Shown here piece after piece: positions 11,601-26,247 of a stretch of 64,000 nucleotides of DNA. Position 1 is the stretch's first letter; every line of letters begins with the position of its first letter. The position numbers were made by a program, and so were the translations under genes. The notes beneath the pieces were generated by a model that was given only the letters and a program-made list of their open reading frames with translations, ran no database searches and was not told the DNA's origin. The DNA is from Chaenocephalus aceratus (taxonomy: Eukaryota > Chordata > Actinopteri > Perciformes > Channichthyidae), in assembly GCA_023974075.1 (NCBI GenBank), contig CM043800.1, positions 24,753,718 through 24,817,717 on the forward strand, given 5' to 3'.

Positions 11601-12330
11601 GGTGCTGCGACACCGACACACACACACTCACAAACACAACAACACACGCACAAACACAGCCGTTTTCCGACGACCTGGCCAGCGTGCTGACTCGCCCGAT
11701 ACACACCAGAGGAAGACTGTTTCGGAAGAGAGCGAGTTGCTCCGTTAAAACTGTCCAACCAGCGCTTAGTTAGTATGTCTTTAGTTTGTCTTTCTGACCG
11801 TCCCCGTGCTTTAGTCCTCGTGCAGAGTGGGTGAGAAATGCAACTTCAGCACCGGACAGCTCCCTCCGGGGGGGGGGGGGGGGGCTCGCGCACTCTTTTC
11901 TCGCAGGCAGGCGGCAGATCAGAGGGCAGAGGCTCGTGAGCAGTCAACAAAAAATAAACAAAATAAAAGGTAAGGGAGGCAACGTGCAGCGCGTGCGGCG
12001 GCTCTCGGGTCCTTCTAAAGAAGAGGAAGAAGAGATTGAGGAGGAGGGAGGGATGCGAAGGAAATAAGAGGGGGGTAGGGGGGAGGAAGATTTTGGAAGC
12101 TCTTCAAAAGAAAAATGTCGGGCACCTTGTCCAATTTCCTTTTTGCCGCCGAAATAGTCCTTTATTCCCGTTAATGACGAGTACTTAGGACGGTGCAAAT
12201 CACAACGAGACTCCCTGTGGGCGAGTGAATCAACAGCGTCCCCTCTTTCTCTTTTAGTATCCCTCTCTCTTCTCTCTCTCTTCCCCTCGGTCTCTCTTTC
12301 TGCTGCGTCCGCGAGGTGTTCCCGTGAGTG
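11601..12330 (-). other. scrt1 5' UTR (predicted)
   Basis: GC- and GA-rich leader between the predicted start site (about 30 bp after the TATA box) and the scrt1 ATG. It carries a 17-base G run (plus strand) at 11868-11884 and CT/GA-rich tracts around 12240-12300. If unspliced the leader is about 730 nt. Open frames in it (for example 11944-12357) are low-complexity Ser/Arg/Glu-rich and look like by-products. Confidence 0.5.
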
Positions 12331-12344
12331 TGCCGTCTCGCGAT

Positions 12345-12362
12345 CAGCTGTTGGCATTTATA
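12345..12362 (-). promoter_or_regulatory. scrt1 core promoter: TATA box and adjacent E-box
   Basis: Read on the minus strand, TATAAAT occupies 12362-12356, flanked by GC-rich sequence, with a CAGCTG E-box immediately downstream at 12345-12350. A start site would be expected near 12330. An E-box beside the core promoter would suit regulation by neural bHLH factors or autoregulation by Snail/Scratch proteins; this is inference. Confidence 0.5.
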
Positions 12363-12590
12363 CGGAGCGCGCGCGAGAGAAAGAGAGAGAGAGAAAGAGA
12401 GAGAGGGGAGATGGAGGGGTAGACACATGGGTAGAGGGAGTGCTTAATTTAATGCATCCCGCATCCCTGGGGAGCGGCGACTGGCCCGGATGATTTATTG
12501 AAGCTGTTATCAACTCCTCCCCCCCCCCTTTTTTTACTTTCTTTCTCTGTCTTTCATTCTCACCCCTTTCTCTCTCTCTTTTCGTTTTTT

Positions 12591-12594
<4 letters not shown>

Positions 12595-12662
<68 letters not shown>

Positions 12663-12690
12663 GTGTGCGTGCGTGCGTGCGTGTGTGCGT
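12595..12690. repeat. (GT)n microsatellite
   Basis: About 96 bp of GT repeats ending in interrupted GC-containing units (GTGCGT), about 230 bp upstream of the scrt1 TATA box. Confidence 0.95.
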
Positions 12691-14884
<2,194 letters not shown>

Positions 14885-15101
14885 GATACCAGTCCATCTG
14901 TTGTCCTTAATCAGGGGAAGAGCAGATGAGTTCCATCACCTGGAGATTGGCTCAGGGAGGTCCAATTAAACACACGCATGCACACGCACTACTGGCTTTA
15001 CACACACAGTAAACAAGCACCTCTACAACAACTGTCAGTCGACAGAAATAACCTACACGATTAGGAACACATTTCATCATCATTAGAGGTCATGTGGGCG
15101 G

Positions 15102-15103
<2 letters not shown>

Positions 15104-15149
<46 letters not shown>
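15104..15149. repeat. (CA)n microsatellite
   Basis: About 46 bp of CA repeats, opposite in sense to the GT array 220 bp away. Confidence 0.95.
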
Positions 15150-15151
<2 letters not shown>

Positions 15152-15988
15152 ACAACCTTACAGCTGAGGACATATGGACAGAAACAAACACAGTCAGGCT
15201 TGCACACACACCAATGTATTACTGAAAAGTGTTCTAGTTTCTGACTGAACACAATCAAAGGCATCTGGTATTTTCAAACTCGGATCAACTGTAAAATCTC
15301 ACAGCAAAGAATAAACACCTTACGGACAGTGACTCACTCGTTGTGTCTCCTTCAGATTGAGGATGTGAGATTTCTAAAGATGGAAGGGACAATATTTCAA
15401 CCTGGAAAGCTCTGTATTCTCTCGTTGGTGTCATCCTCACACCTCACTTTATTTTTGGGACATGTTGTCAGCGGGTCTTGTGAGTAACCCAAAAAAACAC
15501 ATCCTCAAAATGTACTGATACAGACATTCCGTTTTTGCTTTATGTCAACTGCAACTATAGGTACAAAATCATAGTTTCCCTTAATGTATCCATCATCATT
15601 ACACTGGCTTATAAAGCAACTAAGTTGACAGGGACTGCAGAGCTTAGCGTCCGTCACTTTTACCTCTTAGTGCAAAAAGGATGTTCAGTGTCTGAATTAT
15701 GCGACAGGAAACGTTGTTGCAAGATGTTATGTGTGTAATCTGCATATAATGTCTAAGATACATCATTGCTTAACTGCAAGACTTTCAAAGTATGTCAAGC
15801 TGCTGCTCATAAAGACATAATTGAACATATTTGAATTTGAATGAATACATTACACTTGAATGTTTCACAGTACTTGAAAATAGATTAAGCATGATCAGTA
15901 AAAATAATGCAACGTTTGAAATCTTGTTTTTATGTAGTGAGGGATCCGGCCTCTGTTGCTCCTCATTTGCTCCATATCGTAAGGAGTG

Positions 15989-15993
<5 letters not shown>

Positions 15994-16064
<71 letters not shown>

Positions 16065-16076
16065 CGTGTGCGTGTG
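15994..16076. repeat. (GT)n microsatellite
   Basis: GT repeats ending in GTGCGTGCGTGTGCGTGTG. The long predicted frames across it encode only Cys-Val or Thr-His repeats. Confidence 0.95.
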
Positions 16077-16219
16077 CTGCAGGTGCGTGTGTCAGACGCT
16101 GCTCTGAGGTTAGCAGTGATAGATGTCCTGTGTGGTTTAATTGATGCCGTGCCGCGTCGAAGGCCGACACATGTGTTGTACACCGAACATGGAGCCGCTG
16201 CCCAGCTGGTCTGTGTCCA

Positions 16220-16225
<6 letters not shown>

Positions 16226-16281
<56 letters not shown>

Positions 16282-16295
16282 TGTGTGTGTGTGTG
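16226..16295. repeat. (GT)n microsatellite with short tandem tail
   Basis: About 70 bp of GT repeats, followed after a few bases by two tandem GTGTTGCAT units near 16294-16312. Confidence 0.95.
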
Positions 16296-19200
16296 TTGCA
16301 TGTGTTGCATGTGACAATCAGGCAGCTGCTGCTTTACACCCCAAAATGAACATATGCACACATACACAGCAAATGGTTTGCTACAATTACACACAGTGTG
16401 CTTCCAGAGTCATGACTCATTCTCCACATGGACAACACACACTGCCTGGACTGAACAGATGTATTAATATCTAGTGTTTCTAGCACCATAGTGAAAAAGG
16501 TCAGTGCATAAGGTCCCATTGCTTATGTTATACAGATAAGAAACAGATATCAGTGTGTGAGTGTTCACTTGTTTACTCCTGCTTAGCAAAAGGTCATAGC
16601 TTTGTCTTTCTTACCCCTGAGATGCAGGTGGGTTTAGTGTTTAGCATTGAGATCTTGAGTTCTTACTTTTAGCCCAGTGTCTTATCAAGGAGCGTGAAAA
16701 GTCAACATATATTTCTGTCTCTTTGCCTCTCAGTTCGTCTTTTCTGAAGGTGAGCCTTGTTCTGTTCTGTCCTAAAGCTGTTCTGTCGCAGTAACGCTAA
16801 ATATTGCTGAGCAGCTCTTCTCATCAGGCACACACACGCACACACACACACACACACTCGCACACAAAGACTCATGCACATGCACACTTGCAGACACATG
16901 CAGAAGTGCTGGGCTAGGGGAGAAATGTGGCCTGTTTCTTTGCAGTTTTTGATGACTCCCGCTGTACTGGTGAAACAGAATGCAGCGAACATTAGCACAG
17001 GATAAAGTGTCCCAAAACAGAGCAGAGCAGAGGAGATACTAAACACTAACTGCAGTTGCCTTTTACATCAGAGACATATCATTTTAAATTGGGTGTCCAA
17101 GACGTTTTCAAAGACAGTTTCAATAGATTTAAAAAATCAGATCGGCTATTGGTTAAACATCAGGAATCATTGTTGACAAAACCAGGTCCAGTTACTTGCT
17201 TGCTTCAGAGCTTTCAGCAGTATCAAACCATCGCCGTAAGATGACGATTAGTCATGGGTGGAGGGCTTCAACCTTTCCGTGATTCTGATTACAACCAGCC
17301 ATGTGACATTGTTTTAATACACTGTTGATTCAAGGTGAAGAATGAGCTGTTACACTTGAATCTGTACATTAATAGTGTAATAAATAAATAGTGTAATGGA
17401 TTGCATTTCGTTACAGATGAATATTTTCATCCACCCCATGATATCATTTGCTGTTTGACCCAGAGAACACGCTGTATTACTAGGCTAATTGAAATGTGCA
17501 CGTTGTCTTCTCTCAGTGTTTGGTCTGCACAGCAGCCTGATCTAAAAGCCCCATGTAATGCTTCATTAGTCAATTCATCTGGAGGAATATGGGATTGATG
17601 TGCTCTTTAGGAAGTGATGAGCTCCAGTTAAGAGTGTATAATGCAGGTGTGTAATGTTCATAATGGATTCATAACAGAAGATTTCACAGTCTGGAAAATA
17701 GATTAATGCTCCTGGCATTTATTTCTGTTGTAGGAGATGAACGTCACACATATTCACACGAGCGAACTTGTGCTCATACAAACTGCACTGACATAGCTTT
17801 TGTCTCTTTCTCTGTATTTCCCTAAACTCTCTCTGACCCACAATGCCATGGGGATATTTCTCTTCCCCTCTCTATCTTGGGGTAATTGTGTGAATCAGGA
17901 GAGATTGCATTTACCCAGACAGCTGAGTGGCGAGCTGGCAGGGTAATAAATGGCCTGATAACCACCACTACTCTGATCCCTCTCTACGCAGAAATAAGGA
18001 CAAAAAAATCATTACCTGCTTCAGACAGGCCTATCCCGCGGTGTCACATGTGATAAAGAGAGACATATTTCGGAAACACAGAGAGGTGAAAGGGTGCGGA
18101 GGAAGGAATGAAGGGAAAATGTGGAGAGATAAAGTGAGTGAAAGTGTTATGGAAACGTTCCAGGTACGTTTTCTATTTGCTTTACAGATCGGGCCATTTA
18201 TTGAGTCATTTTGAAGCATAGAATAGATATAGGGTAGATAAAACTCCTCAACCATGATTAAGGAGAGCAAATGGTTTTAAAGGGCCAGAAATAATCAGTT
18301 GTATCCATGATTTAACAAGACAGTAAAGCAGGTACAAGTGAATCCATATTCTCATAGTGTTCTGTTCATTCTGGACCAGTTTTAATGGCAGGATCAAGCA
18401 GGTAATCACATTCTTTTTAAAGCAGATTGTACCCGCAGACCCATCAATTCTCCGTATTGTATGCAAATTCAAGCTTTAGCTTTGAAACTGACATTACTTA
18501 TTTAGCCGGCATTCATGTGTAGTACAAAGGCACCACTGCAGCATCAGGTTGATGTTTGTGTTTATGTTTGTTCCAGGACTGGATCACATGAACATGAAGC
18601 ACAAGTGAGTTTGTGCTGCAGGAAACCAGTCATGTCAAATCAGGGCGGGTGTTTCATTAGCTCAGAAATAAAAATAGCATTCATAAACCAAACGCATCCT
18701 GCACTTATAGCAGCAAAAATATAAAGGATTTTTAATTAAAAGAAAAATAAATAACATGTTAAAGCGATGAAGCCATAGCTGATGATAACCTGTGCAGATT
18801 GCCTCAGCGCTCATTGTTTGGTTTTTGCATTAGCCCATAACCTCCCCGTGTTAGTTCACACACACTGCTCTCTTGCATTATTTCCAGCTAATCAGAGCCC
18901 TCAGTGTTATAGGTAACATTGATCAGATATGTATATTTAAAAATCAGTAACAGAAGCCAGCATTGTGCGGAGACCTCTGTGGATTCCCTTCCTCCTCCTT
19001 TCTGAGCGTTTCCAATGTAATCAGAGATTTCATCCTTTTATCCCGTCCACACCACTATTGTATCTCAGATTGTTTTTATCTGCCACACAAGCAATCTGTC
19101 TCTCAGACACAGGCAGTTACTCATACACACAGGTTCACACACATACATGCTTACCTGATTACAGGCGAACATAACGCCCCCCCCCCCCCCGCGGGGCATG

Positions 19201-21230
19201 TGGCACCAACATGCAGAGACACGCACCGGGTGTGCGTGTAACCCTGAGGCGGTGCTGTAGCATCAGAGGCCGCCTGATGTTTCATCAGCAGGGCCAAACA
19301 TTACTATTTTAACACTCTACTAAGATGTTCTAATGTTTTGTCAATACTGCTAAATCAACTTTATATGCCTCCAGAGGGCAAACCGTTTACAAACACACTT
19401 ATGTTGTAAAGAAATGAAATGAACTTTGAATGAACCTATTACATGGTCATATTGTTTATATTCTCCCATTATATGTTTTATTTTAGAGTGAGTTTTATTG
19501 TTTGTATATTGTCTCTGCTTCGCGAAACAGTACAGTAAGAATATGTTTGACTCGTGCCATTTGAGGCACCACAATGCTCTGTGTCGCACTATTCAACTTG
19601 ACTGCACAACAGGAAGTGTGTAAAGTAGGTATAGCCTCAGGAATGGTGTTTGAAAAGAGGTTTTACAGAAAGAATATATTCACATAAATGAGGTGGGTAA
19701 AGCTACGAGAAGGTGGACTATAACGGGGATTATAGAGTAAGGATTTAACTGTTTCCAATTCTGGGACACGGCAGTGAGGCTCGTCTCCAGGGTTTCCCCA
19801 GCGTTTGGAGAGTTGTGTGAAAATGTCGCCGCTGTTGTGTGTTTTGTATGCCGGTGACCTTTGATGAAACACAAGGATGCACGAGCTGCAGTGCACAAAG
19901 CTACAGTGGTATGAGTTCAAACTAAGTTCAGGTTTATAGAATGAGAAATATAAACTATCCTGTATTACGTGTTCTATGCATACTATCTTTACTTCTGCCT
20001 GAACATATTTACCTCAGAGCTGGAGCACGTAGCACCAGTTTATGTCATTTTTTATAAATATACATTTCTGCAATAGTTGTTTTGTTAAAAGTAATCTATA
20101 CTCCTAAAATGTGGACCCTACTGTAAAACATTTAACTCTTGGTATAAAATAATTTCATTACATAACATACAACTTGAAAACACACAACATTTACTCATTC
20201 GGTAATGGAATATGTACATTATCTTAATATTGAATGATTTATATCTGTATTTTAAAGAAATTCAAATACAAATCAGTAAAGTGATTTAGATGATGGGCGC
20301 TGATCAGTGAGGTTTGTCACACTTAAATTCAAAAGCAGAAATTAGCCGGTGGGTTGGACTCCTTATAATAATGACTAATGAACCCATTTACAAACATGTC
20401 TAAAACCTTTCTGAATAATTATGAGTGATTAGGAACAGAGAGGGAGAACACGTTTCTACTGAAATCCCTCTTCTTTATTGTTTGTTAATTGAATCAAATC
20501 GCTCTTTAAAAGGTTATTTGTGAATATTTTCTCTTGTTTTATGGAAGTATGTGTTCCATTTTAAGACAGTGCTAATTATAATATGACCATATGATCATCC
20601 ATATGGCTCTTTCTAATTGCATCTCCTCTCTTCTCTTTTCTCATCTGCAATTACACACTGGTAATAAGCCATAGCTTCCTCTGTGCTGTATTCTGTTCTC
20701 TCTCAGTCCTGCACTGTCCTCTGAGTTAAAGAAAGAACCAGATACAAATATCAACTGGACCCCTTCCACCCCCACTCTCTGTCTCACTCCTTATCATCTA
20801 TCTGCCAACTTCTCTATTATTATCTTTCTGTTTTAATATGCTTGTTTGTTTGTTTACTCTCTCCTTCGTTTCTTCATATTCTCTCTGAAGACGCAGCTTT
20901 TCTGCCAAGACGTCCTTCTCCTCTACAACATAAACACGAGTTGATGCCAGAAACCTGCAGAGATGAAAACGGCACTGAAAACTACCTGTTTTTTTTGTTG
21001 GTTTAAGAAGACCAGAGCTGGTGCCTTATGGCAAATAGCTAAGCTTAGCATAAAGACTGGAAGTAGGGAAACTGTAGCTTGGTTATGTCCAAAGTTTAGA
21101 AATGCAGAAAACAGAAGGTTGCAATCTTTACGGACTTAATACAGAACTTCTGTTCGGACAGTGAAACTATTGTTCATCAAAGACCAGCGAAAGCACCTAA
21201 ATCCTAGTTATACCACAAAAGAAAAAATGA
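16296..21230. other. intergenic, no gene seen
   Basis: AT-rich sequence with scattered short CA tracts (for example near 16830-16865) and no recognised gene or element. Confidence 0.35.
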
Positions 21231-21613
21231 TTAAAGGTCCCATGTCATGCTTTTCCGGTTATTACCCGTCCCCTTGTGTGTTATGTAGCTTTGTCTGCAT
21301 GTAAACGGTCTGCAGGGTCGCAAACCCTCAAAGTACACCCTGTAGCGAGTACAACTCTAACACAGAAAAGACCTGTCTATGCTGCCCCAGAACGCCTCGT
21401 TGGGGATTTTTCTTTTTCCATTGTTTACTTCTTGGGTATAGTGACGTATTTCGGGTATAGTGACGTCCGCAGAGCCGTTACGTTTGGACCAATCCGCGGA
21501 CCTCCTCACACACAAAGCGGAGCGGACACTGTGAGCTGGCTCACTGGTGTGGGGTCAGCGAGACACGGCGGAACTCAGCCTGAGCACACACACAAACTCC
21601 CAGCCAAGCTGCG
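21231..21613. mobile_element. TTAA-type MITE fragment
   Basis: Begins TTAAAGGTCCCATGTCATGC, the same kind of terminus as the complete MITE at 25781-26247 (TTAA, then AGGTC). The sequence runs about 380 bp into the (GT)n array at 21614; no matching right terminus is evident, so it is a truncated or interrupted copy. The piggyBac versus Kolobok assignment is open, since both use TTAA targets. Confidence 0.5.
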
Positions 21614-21633
21614 GGTGTGTGTGTGTGTGTGTG

Positions 21634-21731
<98 letters not shown>
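21614..21731. repeat. (GT)n microsatellite
   Basis: About 118 bp of GT repeats with one GC interruption, at the interior end of a TTAA-type repeat fragment. Confidence 0.95.
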
Positions 21732-21732
<1 letters not shown>

Positions 21733-23017
21733 CGGGCTGGGTAATTGACTTAAAACAAAATTCAAGTTCTAGTAAGTAATGCAATTGGCTTGATAACTTA
21801 ATTGCTCGACACCTTGAGTTAAGGGTTTCAAGTCCACTCCCACTTAACATGCCTGGACAAGTTCCCACAGTTAAGACAAATAGAAATATAAAAAGGACAT
21901 TTTAAGGTGAGTGTCATCTTTTGTCATTCAAATACAGTAGCTAGCGTTGTAGTTGCACTGTATGGCAAATTGCTGTCTGACCAAAATTAGCAGCCTTTGA
22001 ACTGTGAATAGTTCTGTGAGAGGGTACAAAGTAGTAGAGGCTACTGTGAGAGTAAAAATACTTTGGTTACTATTGTGATATCACTTTTTATTCAAAATGA
22101 ATCTCGGTGAAGCAGATCAAGGACATGCTTCTTGAGGTAGGATCGTTATTTAGAGTTGTCATTGAAATGCAAGTTGTTGGCAGTCACCCATTCAGAATAT
22201 ATTCATTTAGGTCATTTCTCTTTTTTTCCTTTTTCAAAAATAACACAATACAATTGAAGTACGCAGAGAACTATAGCCATCCGCTGCCTTGTCGTGTACC
22301 TTGGAGAAAAGGAAGAGGACCTTTTCAAGGAGTTTAGCGACGTAATTAAAAATCTTAAAATAAAATCCACGGGCACAGTGACAGCACAGGACAAAAGCAC
22401 TGCTCTCTGTCAGTTACATTTTGAAGCATATTGCACTTTTGGCCACACCCCAATCAATAATGCTTAATAAGTGCTTCAAAAGGACATGAATATCGCCTTC
22501 ATCAGTGACCGGTCCACCCAGGATCTGACCATACGATGGCAACCATCGTGGTGGAGGGAAACAAATGAATGAGGGAGCATTCTGTGTTAAATGTGTTCAT
22601 ACTGTTTGAAATAATGACTGTCGGCAGTGTAAACATCTTTGTTACATCTTTTTTAAAATGTATGTGTGTGATCTGCAGACTGGTGGCCATTGAGAGTTTG
22701 TTTCTGTCGTTTTACAAAAACTTTACTGATTTTACATATTTGGCACTGGTTTTAAATATGCAAAGGCCTCTAACTTCGTTGTGATGGCAGCATGTATTTT
22801 CTGTGCCCCCATGTCCCATGGTAATATGGCTAATGTGTTTATTTATTATTTGTAGGGCAATTTAAATTTGTGTTACTTATCTTTTTTTCAAGATTGAAAT
22901 GAAGCTCAGCGCAAGTTCTTTCAGCAAGACTGGGTGTATATACATCCACTCCGCAGCTGCATATAATCAGCTCATCACAGGCGTTCTCTTTAACCTATTA
23001 CATTTCACCTCATTCTC

Positions 23018-23057
23018 CAGCAGCCAATCAGCGTGCTGCAGCCAAACTATAAAATGG
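23018..23057 (+). promoter_or_regulatory. CCAAT/TATA promoter-like cluster
   Basis: GCCAATCAGCG is followed about 20 bp later by ACTATAAAATGG on the plus strand, a textbook CCAAT-TATA arrangement. No recognisable gene follows; the 100-residue frame at 22899-23201 has no domain. It could be a decayed transposon promoter or a chance match. Confidence 0.25.
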
Positions 23058-23249
23058 TTCTCCTCTCTCCTGCAGTCAGCTGTGATTTCAGGTGTTCAGG
23101 CACCTTATCATATGGCATGTGTCAATACATGTTCCAACAAAATGAATTCTCTCCTGATTGAAACATCATGTGTTGAAATAAACAACTGCAGTTCAAAATA
23201 AAAAGTGAATTGCCTTATACTTTTGTTGTGGAATCAATTAATTTCTTTC

Positions 23250-23660
23250 TTTAAAGGACAAAACATGAAAAAACAAAGAAAAAAAACTATTGAATACAAT
23301 ATATTTGGAGCAACTTAATTTATAAATGGTTGTCAACTTAAAAACGTGTGTTCACAATGATGGTAATTAAGTACATACAACTTCAAATCCCTTTTAAATC
23401 GTGCGGTAAAACTAGTCGGAACAACTTCATCGTTTGAGTAATCAACTTCAAAACTTGTGTTTATAATACCAATTATTAAGTAAGTGGTAATTAAAAACAC
23501 CTCTGATTGTAGAGGGAAAGCCTTCTCCCCTAACTCAAATAACTTTGTTGATTTAAGACAATTTCATGAGAAGTTGTCTTAACTCAATAAACATCAATGC
23601 AAACTGTTGCGTTGATTTTCTTTGTTGAGCCAAGGCATTTGTTTTTAGAGTGTAGCCTCA
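23250..23660. repeat. probable decayed fish DNA-transposon repeat
   Basis: Internally repetitive phrases (CAACTT, AACTTCAAA, GTGTT-ACAAT, TTAATTAAG-like) end at TTTTTAGAGTG near 23643-23653, whose reverse complement CACTCTAAAAA is a common terminus of fish nonautonomous transposons. The left end is not clear. Confidence 0.35.
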
Positions 23661-24724
23661 CACAGGTACACTCACTTAAATACTAGGCCTGCATGACTAC
23701 CAATGCTAAGCACAGAGAAGCTTGGATTAGTATCTCCTCTATATCTTTATTATATTAAATCACTATTACTGCTATTGTATGGCTATGAATGCATTATATA
23801 AAACCTTTTTGTTTCAACTACTCTTTAAGAAATGATTGTGAAAGTTTTGCAAGTGCATTTTAGCATTCATAACATGTATTATTTTTTCCCTGGACTTTGT
23901 TTGATCGTTATACTAAAGAGTAAGAACTTACTTTAAGGGGCCTTGTGATACGTTACAGTCTGATATGCCTGAATATATTTTTGTTTGGCTCACACTGTGT
24001 GAACACATTTTAGCAACTCAGTCTTTGGGTCCATTAAAAGTACAGTAAATGTTGTAAAAATAATGAGTATACATTAAGAATCATGGGATTTACAATAAAT
24101 GAAGCCGTTAAATGAAACAACTTAAACGTTATAGTCTGTTGTAACACAACCAGATTCCTCTAAATAATAACCCATTTACATTCAAAGTGCTAATAATGTG
24201 CATATGATTACTGTAATGCTTTCTGAGCATCTCAGCAGCTGCCGTCTAGGAAAACAGACCTAATGCCAGACCGTAGCTGGGTGGGCAGTCGGTTCGTACT
24301 AAAATATTAGTATTAGCAGTAAAAAAGGCTGGCAATAAAACCATCATATTAACCTATTTATTTATTTAGCCGTAGCCTCAGGCAACAGCAAACTGGTGCC
24401 CTGTCAGCTACATCAACCAGTGGAAGAGCCCCTTTGTGTGCACACTTACAGTATGTCTGATCATTTACCACCACAGCAGACAGAAGCTGAGTTAATGCAG
24501 AGCAATAATAATTCAACTTTACATACTCTCTCCACGACTCCCCCCTTACACACACACTTATTGTGTCCCTCCCTCTCTGTCTCGCAGTCTCTCTGCTGTC
24601 CTTCCCCTCCCTGTCTCCCCCTGTACCTCTCTCACTCCCCATCTGTCGCTTCCTCTCTCTTCCCTCCTCTCTCTCCCCGCTCGGCCGCTGAAGATGGATC
24701 ACTCTGTGTCTGTCAGCAGTAGTA

Positions 24725-25020
24725 TCACTGAATGAGAATGTATTGTCTGCTGTCTCAGATAATAAATGCTGCTATCTACGCTACTGTTCCCGGTCATAAT
24801 AGATGGCCCATATCTACACAGCTTCTGTTTATGAGATTATCACAGCCCTCTGCTATCCCCCAAGCCCCCGACAGGAGAGATGGAGAAATTACTTTATCGC
24901 TAGGGGGGCCCCGAAAGTTATCATTTGTGAGGAATTCGTGGAGTGGGTGCATTGTGAATTGGCAGTTACTGCCACTTCTGCTGTGGCGACACACGCACCA
25001 GGAGTGTGAGCACAGACGCA
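24725..25020. other. candidate conserved noncoding element
   Basis: A roughly 300-bp stretch of higher complexity and more balanced composition than its surroundings, with long stop-free frames on both strands (24732-25031 plus, 24794-24994 minus) but no recognisable protein. It lies 12-13 kb upstream of scrt1. An enhancer role is only a suggestion. Confidence 0.2.
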
Positions 25021-25780
25021 GGAGAGGTTAAATTGTTCTGTGATTGCTCTTTTATGCTGCTTGAATCCGTGATGTGTTATTGAGAGAGGCCAACTGAAGG
25101 AGGGAAGAGAAGATTAGCATCAAAGCAAAAGACTCTCCCCTCGTCTTCACGGTACATGACCGTTTATCATATTTGTATCTTGTTTTTATTTCTATGAGCG
25201 TGTTCTTAGTTTAGTGAGTAATCATAGTTCTCACACTGTGGGGTGTATACACTCACAAAGAGCTCGGTGCTGAGAGCATTATGAAGATGTTTGGGGCTCT
25301 TTCCAAGCAGCCCTCATGGCTGCTCATTCAAATCAGTGCAGGCCATGTGATGAATGAAGGTCTGGGCATCGGAGGGAATCGGTCACAGTCACTGGTCACT
25401 GTTGGACAGGGTTGCCAGTCATTAGAGAGTGTGTGTGTTCATGTGTGTGACATTTATTACTGCCGGTCACTGAGGGAGTCTGTTGACATTTGACCCCAGT
25501 CTTGACCCCCTGACCCCGGCCTGACCTCTCTGTCTGGCTGCGGCTGCAGAGCAGAGGGTCTTATTGGCTCGGGCTGCTGACTGATGGTTCTCCTCTCCTC
25601 TCTTGGCTAAAAGCCTCGACCTGTGCTTGACCACGACAGGACGGAGCGGGACGAGCCAGCAGGGGCCGCTCAACATGATCTGAGACTGTCCAATCGGTAC
25701 ACACCAGCCTGTGACAGCTAATATGCTAGTGATGTTTGTATGCCTGTTCGTGTTAGAATCAATTCGTATTCAGGTTATTC

Positions 25781-26247
25781 TTAAAGGTCACCTATTATGC
25801 AAAATCCACATGTTCATGTCTTTTATACATAAACATGCGTCCCCTCTGTGTAAAGAGATTCTGAAGGTTTCAGAAAAAAGATTCACTCACTTTCTGTCCT
25901 GATCCATTTATATAAAAACCTGTCCGAAAATGAGCTGATCAGATTTTGGCCACTCTATGATGTCATAACGATGTTTTGGCTTGTGTAACCATTAGCCAAT
26001 CAGCAACCAAGGTAACCCCCCCCCCCCACCTTATCACCTGAATCTCCTCCTAGAGCACCATTGTGTTTTATTTAACCAAATATCTCTCAGAGGGGCGTGG
26101 GGAGGGGCTCGTTATTTTCATCTAAAGTAACAGACAGAGAATCAGCACTTTTGAAACAGGGCTGAAACAGAGGGGATTATGGGATGCTACAATATATCTG
26201 AGACCTATCATATATTGATGAAAAACAGTATAATAGCGGACCTTTAA
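25781..26247. mobile_element. TTAA-flanked MITE (piggyBac/Kolobok type)
   Basis: The TTAA at 25781-25784 and at 26244-26247 are the target duplication. Just inside, AGGTCACCTATTATGCAAAA (left) and the reverse complement of the right end, AGGTCCGCTATTATACTG, form an imperfect terminal inverted repeat of about 18 bp. The 459-bp body encodes nothing and contains CCAATCAG and a run of nine or more C near 26018. It is a nonautonomous element mobilised in trans by a TTAA-specific transposase. Confidence 0.75.

Noticed and set aside
11944..12357. 137-residue minus-strand frame overlapping the scrt1 leader
   Set aside because: Starts within the TATA box, so its ATG should lie upstream of the start site; composition is low-complexity.
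15785..16394. Several long frames across GT/CA arrays (Cys-Val and Thr-His polymers), also at 12498-12781, 14641-14969, 21276-21868, 37266-37702, 56151-57132 and 62172-62420
   Set aside because: They exist only because dinucleotide repeats have no stop codons; flanking parts show no protein-like sequence.
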